Positions 1 to 7,884 of a stretch of DNA of 38,863 bases are shown here, piece by piece. The notes beneath the pieces were generated by a model. It saw only the letters and a list, made by a program, of their open reading frames with translations, had not been told where the DNA came from and did no database searches. The translations under genes and the position numbers were made by a program. The first letter of the stretch is position 1. Each line of letters opens with the position of its first letter. Origin of the DNA: an uncultured Ruminococcus sp. (GTDB lineage Bacteria > Bacillota > Clostridia > Oscillospirales > CAG-272); contig CADBSB010000075.1 of NCBI GenBank assembly GCA_902797235.1, positions 1-38,863 on the forward strand. The letters are read 5' to 3'.

Positions 1-83
1 ACTATACGTAACAGCAAGGGGTTTAACGAAGCAGGAGCGGCGAGATGCCGTCCGAAAACGTGGTTCGGATAATTCTCGTTACC
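1..83. other. Short non-coding left edge
   Basis: No gene is supported here. The stretch follows the stop codon of the minus-strand putative anti-sigma gene. It holds a weak inverted repeat (TCCGAA at 51-56 pairing with TTCGGA at 64-69), but there is no T tract on the minus strand, so it is not called as a terminator. Confidence 0.4.
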
Positions 84-1406
84 CTAACTGTTGTGATACG
101 CCTTCTGCGATTTAAAATATTCCTTATAGCCCGTCACCTCTATCGCGCAGACAAGCGTCTTTGCGTAAGCTCTGTTGTCGTTATAATTCGCCTTGCCTAT
201 ATCCTTATAAAACGCGTAGAACGGTATGCCGTTAAAGTAAGTCAGCCCGACCTTGTCGTATTCGTCAAACGACACCTCCCGCTGTTCCGCCATGCAGAGC
301 GGGCAGGCGTGCCCGCCGAATACGTAGCCCTTGTGTAAAAGCTCCTCCGCTTCCTCAATCGAGATAAGGTGCGCGTCGGCAGTCTTGACGTAAATTTCCT
401 CCGCCGGTTTTTTATAGTGGTAAAAACTTACCGTCGCGTTATTCAGCGCTCCGTCGCTTACAATCGAGCTGTCAGTCTGACGGTAATTTCTGAAATACAG
501 GACTATGCAGTCTGAATATATATTTGAACGTATGTCCGCGACGTTTTTTGTTTTATCGTATATATACACCGTTAAGGAAGACATATCCGTCTCCGTGTAA
601 TCCGCGTAATTGCGTATGATATAAATATCGGGAAGATCGACGTCGAACAGATCGCACAAAAGCTCGCGAAGCGGCTGAAGCGATGAGATCATCTCCTCGT
701 CCGTCTGTCTTCTGTCGACGCTTATATCGACGCCGCCGAACTTTACGGGCTCGTAATCGTCATAATATCTTGAAAAACTTATGCCGTCACACGTCGAGTT
801 TGACGAGGCTGCAATATAATAATTTCTTTCGCTTTCGTAATCTATGTCCGCCTCATAGCTTTCGCTTCCGGAAAATTCCTCATACATTATTTCATAATTC
901 GCGCTGACGCCGAGATTTTTGCAGACCGCGGGCAGATATTTGTTTATAAACGCCCTCGCCTCGCTCTCGTTTGCCGTGCCGTCAATTCTTCTTTCGTATA
1001 TGCCCACGGTATCCGACGCCGTTACGGGCTGACAGTTATAATCAAGCCCGTCAAGCGACGGAGCATACACCTTAGTATATATCTTCGTCCCGCCCTCAAG
1101 GGTTTTCAGCGACGTTATATCCGCTATCTCCTGCGCGGTGTAAACGTGGTTGCCGGGTCCCGGTATATCGGTACCGGAACTCGTCGTATCTGTACGCTCT
1201 GTGTCCGTTACCGCGGGCGTTTCGCCTCCGCCGAGCTTTGCCGCGGTTATGAATATGACCGGCAGAAGCACGGCGAGCGCGATTGCGGCGGCTATAAGCG
1301 AGATCCTTAAAGCCCTGCCGCCGTTTCTCTTTTTATACTCGGACGTTTCCTCTATATATTTATCGTCCGCAAGCTCCATTTTTTGTAATAAATCTTTTCC
1401 TCTCAC
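84..1406 (-). CDS. Putative transmembrane anti-sigma factor with large extracytoplasmic domain
   Basis: Protein of 440 residues. A charged cytoplasmic N-terminus (about 1-33) is followed by one hydrophobic helix (about 34-57, rich in Ala, Ile and Leu), then a Thr/Asp-rich linker and a roughly 350-residue extracytoplasmic region. Near the C-terminus are two close cysteines (C368 and C371, in HACPLC). No zinc-binding anti-sigma motif (HxxxCxxC) is visible in the N-terminal part and I do not recognise the outer domain. The start codon overlaps the stop of the upstream ECF sigma gene by 4 bases, so the two are translationally coupled; that arrangement is typical of sigma/anti-sigma pairs. The role is inferred from this context and the one-helix topology: holding the sigma factor at the membrane until an envelope signal is sensed. 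It could instead be a sigma-regulated effector. Confidence 0.6.
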   Translation of the reverse strand: MRGKDLLQKMELADDKYIEETSEYKKRNGGRALRISLIAAAIALAVLLPVIFITAAKLGGGETPAVTDTERTDTTSSGTDIPGPGNHVYTAQEIADITSLKTLEGGTKIYTKVYAPSLDGLDYNCQPVTASDTVGIYERRIDGTANESEARAFINKYLPAVCKNLGVSANYEIMYEEFSGSESYEADIDYESERNYYIAASSNSTCDGISFSRYYDDYEPVKFGGVDISVDRRQTDEEMISSLQPLRELLCDLFDVDLPDIYIIRNYADYTETDMSSLTVYIYDKTKNVADIRSNIYSDCIVLYFRNYRQTDSSIVSDGALNNATVSFYHYKKPAEEIYVKTADAHLISIEEAEELLHKGYVFGGHACPLCMAEQREVSFDEYDKVGLTYFNGIPFYAFYKDIGKANYNDNRAYAKTLVCAIEVTGYKEYFKSQKAYHNS

Positions 1407-1963
1407 AGCTCTATCCCCTCCTCTTTAAGATAAGACAGCAGCTTTTGTCTGCAACGGTGAAGCGTGACTTTGACGGAATTTTCGCTGATTCCCGCGCCCT
1501 TTGATATATCGGCCACGCTGTCGCCGTAAAAGTATCTGCGCATGAATATCATGCGGTTGCCGTCCGACAGCGACGACAAAAAGCCGTTTATTGCGTCGCG
1601 TATCGCCATATCGTCAAGCTTACATTCCGTATCGTCGGGCGAAGGTATGCAGTTTTCAAGCTCCTCCGATAACATAACGTACGTAACGCTGCGCTTCTGT
1701 CTGTTATTTTTGCGGCAGACGTTGAGCGACAGATTGCGTATGATACGCATCAGGTACGGAAAAAGATACTGCCTCGGCTCGTTCGGCGGGATGGTGTTCC
1801 ACGCTTCAAAATACGTACTGTTTTTGCATTCCTCCGCGTCACACCGATCCTCCGTTATGTTAAGGGAGGCGGTGTATAAGCGACTGCCGTACTTTTTGTC
1901 CGTCTCGGCGATCGCGACCTCGTCTCTTTGCAGAAACAGATCGACAATTTTGCTGTCTTCCAT
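1403..1963 (-). CDS. ECF-family RNA polymerase sigma factor
   Basis: Protein of 186 residues, the usual ECF size. The sigma-2 region spans about residues 20-95, with the conserved run YLMRIIRNLSLNVCRK. The sigma-4 helix-turn-helix spans about 125-180, with ADISKGAGISENSVKVTLHR followed by the usual charged tail. It would direct RNA polymerase to a small regulon. A ribosome site (GAAAGG) lies upstream of the start at 1963. The sequence upstream on the minus strand contains TGTAACCTTT, which resembles ECF minus-35 elements and suggests autoregulation. The 4-base overlap with the downstream membrane protein indicates a sigma/anti-sigma operon. The family call is firm; the signal and regulon are unknown. 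Confidence 0.9.
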   Translation of the reverse strand: MEDSKIVDLFLQRDEVAIAETDKKYGSRLYTASLNITEDRCDAEECKNSTYFEAWNTIPPNEPRQYLFPYLMRIIRNLSLNVCRKNNRQKRSVTYVMLSEELENCIPSPDDTECKLDDMAIRDAINGFLSSLSDGNRMIFMRRYFYGDSVADISKGAGISENSVKVTLHRCRQKLLSYLKEEGIEL

Positions 1964-2005
1964 TGCTTTTTTCCTTTCATTTGAAGGTCCTTCAACCGTA
2001 TAAGC

Positions 2006-2029
2006 AACATTTGAGGGGAAAGGTTACAT
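2006..2029 (-). promoter_or_regulatory. Candidate ECF-type promoter of the sigma/anti-sigma operon
   Basis: Read on the minus strand, TGTAAC (2028 to 2023) followed by CTTT resembles the AAC-containing minus-35 elements recognised by many Firmicute ECF sigma factors. A plausible minus-10 lies about 16-18 bases further on. It would make the sigma gene autoregulated. The call rests on motif likeness only. Confidence 0.35.
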
Positions 2030-2048
2030 AAAACCGAAAAATTCGGGT

Positions 2049-2073
2049 AAAAAAGGGCGAGCATAGCCCACCC
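2049..2073 (-). terminator. Rho-independent terminator after the cystatin-like lipoprotein gene
   Basis: On the minus strand a GGGC / GCCC stem (2069-2066 with 2058-2055) is followed by a run of T (complement of the A run at 2049-2054). It sits just past the stop codon at 2093 and separates that operon from the ECF sigma operon. Confidence 0.55.
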
Positions 2074-2092
2074 TGTTTTATGTATCAAGTTA

Positions 2093-2851
2093 TCAGCTTA
2101 AATACGAAATAAGGTCGAACACCTCAACGGACGTGACCTGCGCGTCACCTGACGCTTCGTCGAAGACTGTTACTACGTAAAGATCGTATGAAGCGTTGGG
2201 AACTACGGGCGCGCCGTATGCGAGGATCTTGTAGTTCGTACCGGCAACGACCTGCGTACCGAGGACCGCGGTCGGTGTGAGCGAAAGACCTACGTAATTA
2301 TCGATCGCGCCGTCGACCTTCGCCGATACGCTGAGCTTCGTCTCATTGACGTCCGCATCCCAGCCGCCGGACGGATTCTCGCCCGCGGAGCTGTTTTCTT
2401 TCGTCTTTATATCCGCTATGTCTATATCGGTTACGCGTTCCACGGCTGTCGAGCCGTCGGTACCTTCATATACCGTGATAACGCACCACGAAGGGGTCGC
2501 GCCCGGAACGACGATCTTTTTAACGCATAAGAACGCGTATTTCCGGCCGGCAACCGTCTGCTTTGCCAGAACGTCTTTCGGGGTATAGTCGACGCCGACG
2601 CCCAGGCCTTCGCCGGAAAGCGCCTTTTCAAATACGGCCTTTTGTTCCGCTGAAACGTTGTCCGCCGCAAGCTCGCCCGCCTGCCAGCCGCCGCCTATTG
2701 CCATACCCGTGTCGTCGATGATATCGTCGGTCGTATCTTCCTTCGTACCGTTCGTCGTCACGCTTGCGTTGTTGTTTGAGCAGGCGGTGAAGACCGCCGC
2801 GGCAAGCGCGATAACGAGCATCACTGAAAGTAATCTGATAAGATTTTTCAT
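2093..2851 (-). CDS. Lipoprotein with two cystatin-like repeats
   Basis: Protein of 252 residues with a signal peptide and lipobox (FTAC, lipidated C24), then a Thr/Asp-rich linker. Two repeats follow. Repeat 1 (about 53-145) has GGGW at 53-56 and QTVAG at 98-102. Repeat 2 (about 162-247) has GGW at 162-164 and QVVAG at 200-204 in the context LGTQVVAGTNYKI. These match the two best-known cystatin/stefin signatures: a glycine near the inhibitory N-terminus and the QxVxG loop, which together wedge into the active site of papain-like cysteine proteases. The order and spacing (about 38-45 residues) are as in cystatins. The predicted role is a surface-anchored cysteine protease inhibitor. It lies 15 bases after the small 123-residue gene and shares its promoter. 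The motif match is seen; inhibitory activity is inferred. Confidence 0.75.
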   Translation of the reverse strand: MKNLIRLLSVMLVIALAAAVFTACSNNNASVTTNGTKEDTTDDIIDDTGMAIGGGWQAGELAADNVSAEQKAVFEKALSGEGLGVGVDYTPKDVLAKQTVAGRKYAFLCVKKIVVPGATPSWCVITVYEGTDGSTAVERVTDIDIADIKTKENSSAGENPSGGWDADVNETKLSVSAKVDGAIDNYVGLSLTPTAVLGTQVVAGTNYKILAYGAPVVPNASYDLYVVTVFDEASGDAQVTSVEVFDLISYLS

Positions 2852-2866
2852 TTTATTGCCTTTCTT

Positions 2867-3238
2867 TCATTCTTCCGTTTTTTCTTCGACCGTCTCTTCG
2901 GCTTTTTCCTCGGTCAAAGGTTCTTCTTCGGGCGCCTCAGCCTTTTCCGATTTGGCAGATATGTCGTCTATCTTCTCATCCGCTTTTTTTACAACGGCCT
3001 TTGCCGTTACCGTTACGGATTTGCCGAGAGCCTTTCCGGATTTGCCGAAGTTGCGGCCGACCTCCGTCCAGCTTTCTTTAAGTCCGTTCGGTTTTATGTT
3101 CCCGTTCTCGTCCTTAGGTTCCTCGTCAAGTATTATATCCGCGCCGACCTTTACCGATCTGACGATCGATTTTCCGAGCCCGGCAAACGTAACGCCCAGG
3201 TCTTTACCTGTGTTTTTCCATTCTTCCTTAACTCCCAT
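2867..3238 (-). CDS. Small charged helical protein of unknown function
   Basis: Protein of 123 residues, starting MGVKEEWKN. The start at 3238 is chosen because AAAGGAG lies 8-10 bases upstream and a strong promoter lies just beyond. Two related segments are visible: about 5-32 (EEWKNTGKDLGVTFAGLGKS) and about 54-80 (ESWTEVGRNFGKSGKALGKS), so it looks like an internal duplication of an amphipathic W-x(n)-G-K-x-L/F-G helix. A highly acidic Glu/Lys tail follows (about 95-123). There is no signal peptide or membrane helix. I recognise no named family; the amphipathic repeats recall phasin-like or membrane-surface-binding proteins, but that is only a resemblance. It is the first gene of an operon with the cystatin-like lipoprotein. 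Confidence 0.7.
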   Translation of the reverse strand: MGVKEEWKNTGKDLGVTFAGLGKSIVRSVKVGADIILDEEPKDENGNIKPNGLKESWTEVGRNFGKSGKALGKSVTVTAKAVVKKADEKIDDISAKSEKAEAPEEEPLTEEKAEETVEEKTEE

Positions 3239-3268
3239 TTTGTTTTCTCCTTTCATTAAACTGCCTCT

Positions 3269-3297
3269 ATTATAACGCATTGATATGAAAAAGTCAA
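3269..3297 (-). promoter_or_regulatory. Sigma-A promoter for the 3238-2093 operon
   Basis: On the minus strand TTGACT (3297-3292), a 17-base spacer and a perfect TATAAT (3274-3269) precede the gene starting at 3238. It is divergent from the promoter of the 3419 gene. Confidence 0.85.
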
Positions 3298-3335
3298 TAG
3301 TATGGAATATATTTTGATATTTTTTAATATTTCTC

Positions 3336-3364
3336 TTGCATTTTCTAAAAAATTGTGTTATGAT
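3336..3364 (+). promoter_or_regulatory. Sigma-A promoter for the GAP1-like gene
   Basis: TTGCAT (3336-3341), a 17-base spacer and TATGAT (3359-3364) lie 55 bases before the start codon at 3419. AAGGAG at 3404-3409 is the ribosome site and fixes that start. Confidence 0.8.
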
Positions 3365-3418
3365 ATAAAATAAGATATTATGCGTAATTATTGATTTTTT
3401 CAAAAGGAGATATGTTTT

Positions 3419-6040
3419 ATGGGTCTTCATCAGATCATACACGCCGGCTGCAGAAGCGGTCTGTACGGTAACCCGGCGGGCTTCGGTATACTCACGTCGG
3501 ACAGAGATTTTCCGCGCCAGAACGAATTCGGCGATAAGCTTTCGGAATACAGAGCGCCTGAGATAGATACGGTAAATCCCGAATATTCGGAGAGAATAAC
3601 GTCTTTCATGCCCGTGTCCTTCACGTACAGGTACAAGGGCGGCGAATGCGCGCTGACGCGCTCCGCCTGCCTCGGCAAAAGCGCTTTTGAGGGCGGGATG
3701 GATCATATAAGCCATTCGATTTTGTTTTCATACGGCGATTTCAACTCATATCCGTGCGAATACATCGGTTCCGCGTCGTTTCTGACGGAGCCGCCGGCGG
3801 ACGCGGTCAATTCCGCCTCGGGCGTCGGCTATATCGGCGCGCCGATACTCACAACCAGCACGACGGTGACGGTGAACAAGGTGATGAAGTTCTTATCCGT
3901 CAACGGCAGATTTGAGATATTCAGGAATATGCTCTGGGCGCTCATACACAAGGAGGACGCAAAGAGGAGGATCATCATCTGCGACGAGCAGGAAAACACC
4001 ATACTCTGGATCTCCGCTCTGAACTACGTCCTGCCGCTGTCATACGCGAAAAAGATCTCGTATTCCACGTACGCCTACGACCCGAGGACCGCGGACGTCG
4101 ATATCTGCGGCGTCGTGTCAAACTGCACGGCGTACAACAGGGAAATATATGAAAACGAGAACTTCTTTGTTTTCGATCTGACGACGGGCGACTGCTTCGA
4201 CCCCGGCAGGTACGCGGACGAGGACGATTTCTACGCGTTCATAGAGAATACGATGCTCCACAGCTACGAAACGCTTAAAGTGTTTCACACGTATATCGAG
4301 CTTTTCTGCGATACGGACAGGGTAACGCAGGCGCTCTGCCCCGCGTACCTCATGGCGCGCGCGTCAAATTGCTTCACCTCCGCGTCGGACGCGTTCAAGT
4401 CCGTTTCGGAAAGACAGTTCGACATAATATCCGAGTATTCCGGCAGACACAGCAAGTACGGCGGAAAGCTGTTATTGTTTGAATCCATCCTGAGCGTATC
4501 GGAGGCGGTGCTCGGCTTCGGCTCGGCATACCTTACCAAGGTGCTTGCGTATATGTCCGCGATATATAAGGACGCGTCGTATATACTGCAAAGCGGCTTC
4601 CGCGCGCTCGCCGTCGATTCCGTGCCGATATCAATGATCGAGCGCGACGTAACTTCCGGCGCGTTCAACGCGTATTTTGAAAACGTAAAGAAGATGACCG
4701 CGTTCTGCGGCATCAGCATAACGGACGAGCTGATGAGCGAAAAGAGCCGCAAGGCGCTTTTGTGGGTAGCAGGCTATCAGCACGTCGAATGGAAGGCCGA
4801 TTTCATAGTATCGCTCATATCCGAATACATACACAGCCACGGCTCGAGCCACGAGTGCCTGGCGCCCCAGGAAAAGATAGGCGGCTTCCTCTCCTCCGTG
4901 ATGAAGGAACGCTACGCCTGCGGTACGGACAAGGCGGCGTCGGAGCACGCGCTCTCGCTGTTCTCGGACGACGTCAAACGCTTCTGCGCGCTTGAAGAAA
5001 ATCTCGAGGCCGTTACGGACGGTATACCGGACGGACTTGCGATCCAGGTCAACCTCACCACGGCGTTCTCCGAGCTGGCGGCGGCGCATTTCAAGGACAA
5101 CCGCAAGGAGCTGTTCAATTTCCTGGCGGCGGAGGAAAAATTCGACCTTATGTGGTCCACCCTGCGCCAGATGATAGCGACGTACGACGTAAAGGAGACG
5201 GGCCAGCTCATAACGGAGCATCACAACGAGTATTTCTCGGCTTCGCCCGAATACGCACAGAGGTATCTGCCCGCCGCGCTTGAAGAATACTACGATAACT
5301 GCAAACGCAAAAAGCCGGACGGCGTAAAGGACGCGGAGGATCTGATCTTCGGCATACTTTTGTCCGACAGACTTGTGATAAGCATATCCGAGCCCGTTAT
5401 GAAGGGCGTAATATCCCGCATCCGCTTCAACAAGCCCAATAAGGAAGCCGAGAAGGTTATAAACGACGTCTGTGAGTACGAATGTCAGATAAGGGGCAAG
5501 GAGCTGACGGGCAAGCTGTTATGTCTTGCTTTCGGCGTTGCCGCCGCCGGCATAAACAACCGCAAGGATTACCACAGCGCAAAGCCGTACCTTTCCTCGC
5601 TTACGAGCAAGGAGCAGATAAACGTAAGCGGCTTTACCGACAGCGAGGCGGACACGTACCTGTCGTGGATCTTACCGCTGTTCGCCGAGAACGCGGAGGC
5701 GGAGGAGATACCGTACGTTTACGGTCTGTTCAGCATGACGGCGCCGCAGTCAAAGATGTTTGCGGAATGCTTCTGTGACGAATGGCTGCAGCAGAGCAAG
5801 CATTCAAGCGATTATTCCGATTTCTGCACGTTCTTGCAGTTTTTGTTCACCACGCTCGGCGCGGAGGAGCTGGAGGCCGTCGCGGACAAGGTGAACCGCC
5901 TGAATTCAAGAAAGCTCGAGCAGCTCAAGCTCGACGCGGAAACGGCATTTTCAAAGGATTTCGCATTAAAAGAGAAATTCAATCTGATGATCTCCATACA
6001 GCCTAAGAAAAAAGGCTTTTTCGGGCTTTTCAAAAAATAA
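3419..6040 (+). CDS. GAP1-like (GTPase-associated protein 1) family large protein
   Basis: Protein of 873 residues, cytoplasmic (no signal peptide or membrane helix). The N-terminus (about 4-28) carries HQIIHAGCRSGL followed by GFGILTSD, the pattern I associate with the N-terminal domain of GAP1 proteins, described from NTP-dependent conflict systems that often include GTPases. The next 250 residues look alpha/beta, including a segment with IIICDEQENTILWISAL. The remainder (about 270-860) is a long, mostly helical region with no recognised catalytic motif. The C-terminus ends in a short basic tail, FFGLFKK. No GTPase or STAND ATPase gene adjoins it, so if the family call is right this is a solitary member. 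It is transcribed alone from its own promoter, divergently from the cystatin-like operon. Family assignment is moderate; function is unknown. Confidence 0.55.
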   Translation: MGLHQIIHAGCRSGLYGNPAGFGILTSDRDFPRQNEFGDKLSEYRAPEIDTVNPEYSERITSFMPVSFTYRYKGGECALTRSACLGKSAFEGGMDHISHSILFSYGDFNSYPCEYIGSASFLTEPPADAVNSASGVGYIGAPILTTSTTVTVNKVMKFLSVNGRFEIFRNMLWALIHKEDAKRRIIICDEQENTILWISALNYVLPLSYAKKISYSTYAYDPRTADVDICGVVSNCTAYNREIYENENFFVFDLTTGDCFDPGRYADEDDFYAFIENTMLHSYETLKVFHTYIELFCDTDRVTQALCPAYLMARASNCFTSASDAFKSVSERQFDIISEYSGRHSKYGGKLLLFESILSVSEAVLGFGSAYLTKVLAYMSAIYKDASYILQSGFRALAVDSVPISMIERDVTSGAFNAYFENVKKMTAFCGISITDELMSEKSRKALLWVAGYQHVEWKADFIVSLISEYIHSHGSSHECLAPQEKIGGFLSSVMKERYACGTDKAASEHALSLFSDDVKRFCALEENLEAVTDGIPDGLAIQVNLTTAFSELAAAHFKDNRKELFNFLAAEEKFDLMWSTLRQMIATYDVKETGQLITEHHNEYFSASPEYAQRYLPAALEEYYDNCKRKKPDGVKDAEDLIFGILLSDRLVISISEPVMKGVISRIRFNKPNKEAEKVINDVCEYECQIRGKELTGKLLCLAFGVAAAGINNRKDYHSAKPYLSSLTSKEQINVSGFTDSEADTYLSWILPLFAENAEAEEIPYVYGLFSMTAPQSKMFAECFCDEWLQQSKHSSDYSDFCTFLQFLFTTLGAEELEAVADKVNRLNSRKLEQLKLDAETAFSKDFALKEKFNLMISIQPKKKGFFGLFKK

Positions 6041-6047
6041 TAAAAAA

Positions 6048-6117
6048 CGCGGAACGGTAAATTGTTAATATTCTGTAAATTCGAGGCGGATTTGAAACTT
6101 TTTATACACGTTCCGCG
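6048..6117. repeat. Perfect 9-bp inverted repeat with a 52-base loop
   Basis: CGCGGAACG at 6048-6056 is the exact reverse complement of CGTTCCGCG at 6109-6117. It spans most of the gap between the GAP1-like gene and the dockerin protein gene. There is no T tract after the second arm, so it is not a classical terminator. It may be an operator-like or RNA structural element in the leader of the next gene. Confidence 0.5.
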
Positions 6118-6152
6118 GTCTATATATATAAAGGCACTAGGGAGAAATACTT

Positions 6153-7820
6153 ATGAAAAACAAATTTTTGAAATTTACCGTTATAATACTCGTTTTGGCG
6201 TTCGTCCCCGTTTTCCCGGCGCTCGCGATCGAAAGCGAGGGACTTTTTCAGATCGAAAGCGATCATTCTACTCTCATATCGTGCGACGCGATAAACGACG
6301 ATAACGGAGACGTGATAACACAGATCAATTATTTCGGCCCGCACAGCGCGCAGATCACTCAGGAATTGAGCGGCGATAAGATAACGCTTGTCGGCTTTGT
6401 CGTATGCGACGTCAAATTCACGTCGTTCGGTTACGGTTACGTATCGGACGGCGGAACGGCTGTGATGAACAGCGAAAAGCTCGGCGATGAGGACGGCTAT
6501 CTGAATTCCACGTTCGGCTTTGTCGTAGGTGAAACGGGCGAGGCGTCGAGATTTTCGATCGACGTACCCGTGTATGACGGTGACAACGAGTTTTACGCGC
6601 TCATAGAGCTTGAAGACGGAAGCATATACGAGATATTACACGTATTGTATAAGGGAACAAACGGAAAGAAGCCCGAATATCCGAAGGAGCAGGACGTTGC
6701 CGTTACCGTCACGGTCGACGGGACGGATATAAAAAACAAACCGTACACCGTCTCCGCGTATATAAACTACGACTATTTCTTCATCGACATGGAGGACGTG
6801 ACGGAGGAGATAGATAAGAAATTCGGCGGCGAGTACGCGGTAAGGGAAATACTCATAAACGGTACCGAGGTCGATTTCGGCGATCAGTACGACAATATGC
6901 CGCGCGGCGATCTGCTGATATTAGACGGTTACGAGGACGGCGACGAAATATCCGTAACGTATGAAAAGGTAGCGTCCGCGACGATCGACCCAAATTATGA
7001 AGGCGGAAAAAAGATAAAGGTCAGGGCGGTGCACGGCGCGCCCGTATCGTTTGACGAGGTCTATGCGAGAAAAGACATGATAATAGTCGATTACAACACA
7101 AAGCCGGACGGCAGCGGAGAATCCTGCATAGTCGACGGGTACGCCGTTTTCCCGTCCGATCTCGGTATCGATCTGAACGGTCTCACCTTATACGCGATAT
7201 GGAAGGAGCTTGGTATCCCCGGCGACGTCAACGGCGACGGACGCTTGAACAACAAGGACGTCGTAACTCTGTTCAGGTACGTTTCCGACTCGAACACAGC
7301 GTGCGATGAATTTGCGGCGGACGTGAACAACGACGGGCGCTTGAACAACAAGGACGTCGTAAACCTGTTCAGGTACATTTCGGGCGGCGACGTAAAGGCG
7401 TATTATTACGGCTATAAGCTGAATCAGAGCGTCTCGGGCTTTAAGTTCGAAGTGCCGAAGGGCTTTGTTGAAGCCGGAGCGGACGACGAAAGCCTCGTGC
7501 TTTTCGGTATTTACGGCGACGTGATTATCGCGGAGGTATCGGCCTGGCCGTCGTATATGACGCTTTCGCAGGTGTCCGACGCGCAGTTCAGACAGATCCT
7601 TGAAAGCAACGCGAACGTCAAGGTCGATTCGATAACACGTACGACGATAAACAAAGCTTACGCCGTGCGCGTTAAATACACGATGAAGGAAGGAAATACC
7701 GCGCCGTGCGAGGCGGTGTTCATAGTAAAGGACACGTCGCTTTTAACGCTTACGTATATCGACGCGTCCGGGCTTTATACGTCCGATCTTGAAAAAACCG
7801 TGCTGTCGGTAAAATGGTAA
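6153..7820 (+). CDS. Secreted protein with internal type I dockerin module
   Basis: Protein of 555 residues with an N-terminal signal peptide (about 1-25, ending near ALA). Residues 26-350 are acidic and beta-rich and match no family I can name; about 290-350 resembles a bacterial repeat segment ending in a conserved LYAIW. A dockerin lies at about 355-411: two duplicated calcium-binding loops, DVNGDGRLNNKDVV and DVNNDGRLNNKDVV, each followed by LFRY. A further domain of about 140 residues follows (YKLNQSVSGFKFEVP to the end), which looks like a small PsbP/DcrB-type fold but is not certain. Dockerins bind cohesins on scaffolds or the cell surface; one in the middle of a chain is less common than a terminal one. 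The ribosome site AGGGAG precedes the ATG. No catalytic motif is seen. Confidence 0.75.
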   Translation: MKNKFLKFTVIILVLAFVPVFPALAIESEGLFQIESDHSTLISCDAINDDNGDVITQINYFGPHSAQITQELSGDKITLVGFVVCDVKFTSFGYGYVSDGGTAVMNSEKLGDEDGYLNSTFGFVVGETGEASRFSIDVPVYDGDNEFYALIELEDGSIYEILHVLYKGTNGKKPEYPKEQDVAVTVTVDGTDIKNKPYTVSAYINYDYFFIDMEDVTEEIDKKFGGEYAVREILINGTEVDFGDQYDNMPRGDLLILDGYEDGDEISVTYEKVASATIDPNYEGGKKIKVRAVHGAPVSFDEVYARKDMIIVDYNTKPDGSGESCIVDGYAVFPSDLGIDLNGLTLYAIWKELGIPGDVNGDGRLNNKDVVTLFRYVSDSNTACDEFAADVNNDGRLNNKDVVNLFRYISGGDVKAYYYGYKLNQSVSGFKFEVPKGFVEAGADDESLVLFGIYGDVIIAEVSAWPSYMTLSQVSDAQFRQILESNANVKVDSITRTTINKAYAVRVKYTMKEGNTAPCEAVFIVKDTSLLTLTYIDASGLYTSDLEKTVLSVKW

Positions 7821-7838
7821 AATAAAGAAAACGCGAAA

Positions 7839-7870
7839 AAAGGCTGAGGGTAAAATTTCTCTCAGCCTTT
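7839..7870. terminator. Bidirectional terminator between convergent genes
   Basis: A 10-bp perfect stem (AAAGGCTGAG at 7839-7848 with CTCAGCCTTT at 7861-7870) lies between the plus gene ending at 7820 and the minus gene ending at 7885. T-rich flanks occur on both strands, so it can serve both. Confidence 0.8.
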
Positions 7871-7884
7871 GTGTTTTTACGGCT

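Noticed and set aside
4631-5224. Minus-strand open frame inside the GAP1-like gene
   Set aside because: It is an antisense shadow with Arg- and Val-rich translation, no ribosome site and no recognisable domain.
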